Of a stretch of 64,000 nt of DNA, positions 62,488-64,000 are shown piece by piece (position 1 is the first letter of the stretch; the number at the start of each line of letters is the position of its first letter). The stretch spans positions 1 to 64,000 of the forward strand of contig CAKMKG010000041.1 in NCBI GenBank assembly GCA_927441425.1. The letters are read 5' to 3'. The position numbers and the translations under genes are program-made. Below the pieces are notes generated by a model. It was not told where the DNA came from. It was given only the letters and a program-made list of their open reading frames with translations, and searched no databases. The stretch is from an uncultured Bacillota bacterium. GTDB taxonomy: Bacteria > Bacillota > Clostridia > Peptostreptococcales > Anaerovoracaceae.

Positions 62488-62503
62488 TGTTGTATATACA
62501 ACA
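62488..62503. promoter_or_regulatory. 16-bp palindrome upstream of modA
   Basis: TGTTGTATATACAACA is a perfect dyad, 80 bp before modA and 57 bp after the Crp-like gene. The half-site TGTTG and symmetry suit a Crp/Fnr-type dimer; ModE is an alternative, though no ModE gene is seen. Confidence 0.55.
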
Positions 62504-62583
62504 GATATCCTAAGATCGCCATGGTAGACTGAATTCATCAAAGGACTCTGATTTTTTGAATAAAAAAGAGGAGGGTACATAAG

Positions 62584-63372
62584 ATGGAAAAAATTCGCTT
62601 ACCCTGGATTCTTTCCTTGCTGTTTGTTTTCCTATTGGCCGGCTGCGGAGGTCAAGGAGAAGAAATAACTGTTGAGGGTCCGACGGACGAGGTCAATATT
62701 TCCGCTGCTGCCAGCCTGACCGATGCACTTACGGAAATCCAGAAAGAATATGTGAAGGAAAGCAACACGATTTTACAATTTAATTTTGCTGCATCGGGAG
62801 TGCTCCAAAAGCAAATTTCCGAAGGAGCGCCATGTGACTTGTTTCTCTCTGCCTCAAAAGCCCATATGGACGCATTGGAGGAGGCTGGCCTGATCGTGGC
62901 TGATTCCAGAAAAAATATGCTTGGCAATACAATGACGCTCGTCACTACTGCGGAAAAAGCGGAGACGGTAAAGGGCTATGAAGCTCTGGCAACTGTTGGT
63001 GTTGCAAGTATTTCCATCGGAACGCCGGAATCTGTTCCTGCTGGAAAGTATGCACAGCAGTCTCTTGAAAACCTAGGCGTGTGGAATCAGATCCAGGATA
63101 AAATTGTATTTGCAAAGGATGTAAAGCAGGTTCTAGAATATGTGGATACGGGGAATGTTGACTGTGGTCTCGTATATAAATCGGACTCTCTAGCGATGGA
63201 AACGGGTGTCTTTGTTATGAATATGCCGGAAGACAGCCATGATCCCATCGTTTACCCTGCTGCACTAATCAAGGATTCTTCGGAGAGAGAAGCCGCCGCC
63301 AAATTTTATGAGTTTCTGCAGAAAGAATATGCAAAGGGTGTCTTTGAAAAGTACGGATTTACAGTTTTATAA
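62584..63372 (+). CDS. modA: Molybdate ABC transporter substrate-binding lipoprotein
   Basis: A 262-residue lipoprotein, lipobox LLAGC with Cys21. Mature part opens NISAAASLTDALTEIQKEY, the ModA signature, with FNFAASGVLQKQISEGAPCDLFLSA (blocks FNFAASGVLQKQI and SEGAPCDLFLSA) and DVKQVLEYVDTGNVDCGLVY near 180. It binds molybdate and often tungstate. AGAGGAGGG precedes the ATG. Together with the tup genes this gives the cell two oxyanion uptake systems. Confidence 0.93.
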   Translation: MEKIRLPWILSLLFVFLLAGCGGQGEEITVEGPTDEVNISAAASLTDALTEIQKEYVKESNTILQFNFAASGVLQKQISEGAPCDLFLSASKAHMDALEEAGLIVADSRKNMLGNTMTLVTTAEKAETVKGYEALATVGVASISIGTPESVPAGKYAQQSLENLGVWNQIQDKIVFAKDVKQVLEYVDTGNVDCGLVYKSDSLAMETGVFVMNMPEDSHDPIVYPAALIKDSSEREAAAKFYEFLQKEYAKGVFEKYGFTVL

Positions 63373-63421
63373 TATTACTACATGAAATGAAAGAAATCAT
63401 TGAATGTGAAATGGAGTTAAT

Positions 63422-64000
63422 ATGCTGTCACCGATTTTGCTATCCTTGAAAATTGCTACCATAGCAACGGTTTTTTCTTTTCTGCTCGGTGTTTTCTTTG
63501 CATATACCCTTAATAAGAAAAAGATACCGGGAAAAAATATCTGGGAAACCATTTTGATTCTCCCCATGGTGCTGCCACCATCGGTGATGGGATATCTGCT
63601 GCTGATTGCGTTTGGAAAGAGGGGCTTTATCGGTGGCTTTTTATTGGAAACATTCGATCTCCAGATCATATTCACTTGGATCGGGGCAGTGATCGCTTCC
63701 TGCATCGTATCTCTTCCCCTTATGTACCAGAATGCAAAATCCGCCATCATCAGTATGGACCCGGTCTATGAGAAGGCGGCACAGACTCTCGGAAGCAGTG
63801 AATGGAAAATTTTCAGAACTGTTATTTTTCCGCTGGCATGGCCGGGTATTATCAGCGGCATCGTCCTTTCCTTTGCGAGAGCAATCGGAGAATTTGGAGC
63901 AACTTTGATGATCGCGGGAAATATCCCCGGGAAAACCCAGACCATTCCGACCGCCATCTATTTTGCAGTTGAATCAGGAAATACTGAGATGGCCAACCGA
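63422..64000 (+). CDS. modB: Molybdate ABC transporter permease, 3' end beyond window
   Basis: 193 codons open from ATG 63422 to the window edge with no stop. About five spans are visible; the start LSPILLSLKIATIATVFSF and the permease loop KAAQTLGSSEWKIFRTVIFP (about 119-138) plus RAIGEFGATLMIAGNIPGKT near 156 are ModB signatures. GGAG lies 8 nt upstream, 49 nt after modA. The ATP-binding gene modC presumably follows outside the window. Confidence 0.93.
   Translation, partial: MLSPILLSLKIATIATVFSFLLGVFFAYTLNKKKIPGKNIWETILILPMVLPPSVMGYLLLIAFGKRGFIGGFLLETFDLQIIFTWIGAVIASCIVSLPLMYQNAKSAIISMDPVYEKAAQTLGSSEWKIFRTVIFPLAWPGIISGIVLSFARAIGEFGATLMIAGNIPGKTQTIPTAIYFAVESGNTEMANR

Overview
The window reads as a chromosomal segment of a strictly anaerobic, amino-acid-fermenting Clostridia-type Bacillota. 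The evidence is the moderate GC content, strong AGGAGG-type ribosome binding sites with frequent TTG and GTG starts, a leucine T-box, a FabT-type operator with FabK, two tungsten aldehyde:ferredoxin oxidoreductases (AOR), a radical 2-hydroxyacyl-CoA dehydratase with its ATPase activator, and a small-clade Orn/Lys decarboxylase. Genus is not decidable from sequence alone. Nearly all genes are on the + strand.

Layout. 1-7.1 kb: partial HerA-like ATPase (minus strand), a large glutamine synthetase, serS, a DUF951 protein, an unknown membrane protein, a PutP-type Na+/proline symporter and a small acidic protein. 7.4-29.9 kb: a catabolic island opened by a PAS-PAS sigma-54 activator. Just downstream are a palindromic candidate enhancer and a near-perfect -24/-12 promoter. 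The operon encodes 2-hydroxyacyl-CoA dehydratase (two subunits plus activator), 3-hydroxyacyl-CoA dehydrogenase, enoyl-CoA hydratase, thiolase, CoA-transferase, class III aminotransferase, Fe-alcohol dehydrogenase, D-2-hydroxyacid dehydrogenase, RidA and a five-gene FAD/Fe-S amine dehydrogenase. It is followed by a TauE-like permease, an NSS transporter with a 33-residue partner, a racemase-like protein and a ThDP enzyme. Together these could turn an imported amino acid into a 2-hydroxyacyl-CoA, move the oxygen from C2 to C3, and cleave to acetyl-CoA without an acyl-CoA dehydrogenase. The substrate is unknown.

29.9-35 kb: T-box-controlled leuACDB. 35-41.7 kb: DMT transporter (minus), a short transposon-like repeat, a second sigma-54 activator whose N-terminal half resembles L-erythro-3,5-diaminohexanoate dehydrogenase, an EAL protein and an Orn/Lys/Arg decarboxylase (both minus). 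41.7-47 kb: a molybdenum/tungsten-cofactor-type riboswitch, a polyferredoxin, and two AORs each followed by a MoaD-like protein ending in Gly-Gly. 47-54.1 kb: fabH-fabK-fabD-fabG-fabF-fabZ, preceded by a FabT-like operator and closed by a MarR-FabK fusion protein.

54.1-64 kb: a second cofactor-type riboswitch with a tetraloop receptor and terminator; TupABC-type tungstate transport interrupted by a minus-strand 5-formyl-THF cyclo-ligase; two MoeA paralogues, one with a periplasmic-binding-protein-like tail; an E1-like adenylyltransferase; a Crp/Fnr regulator; and ModA/ModB (ModB cut by the window end). The AOR genes and this last block form a tungsten/molybdenum cofactor region: uptake, cofactor assembly and the enzymes that use it.

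The least ordinary items are the dehydrogenase-derived sensor on a sigma-54 activator, the MarR-FabK fusion, the pair of covarying cofactor riboswitches and the dehydratase-centred catabolic operon.
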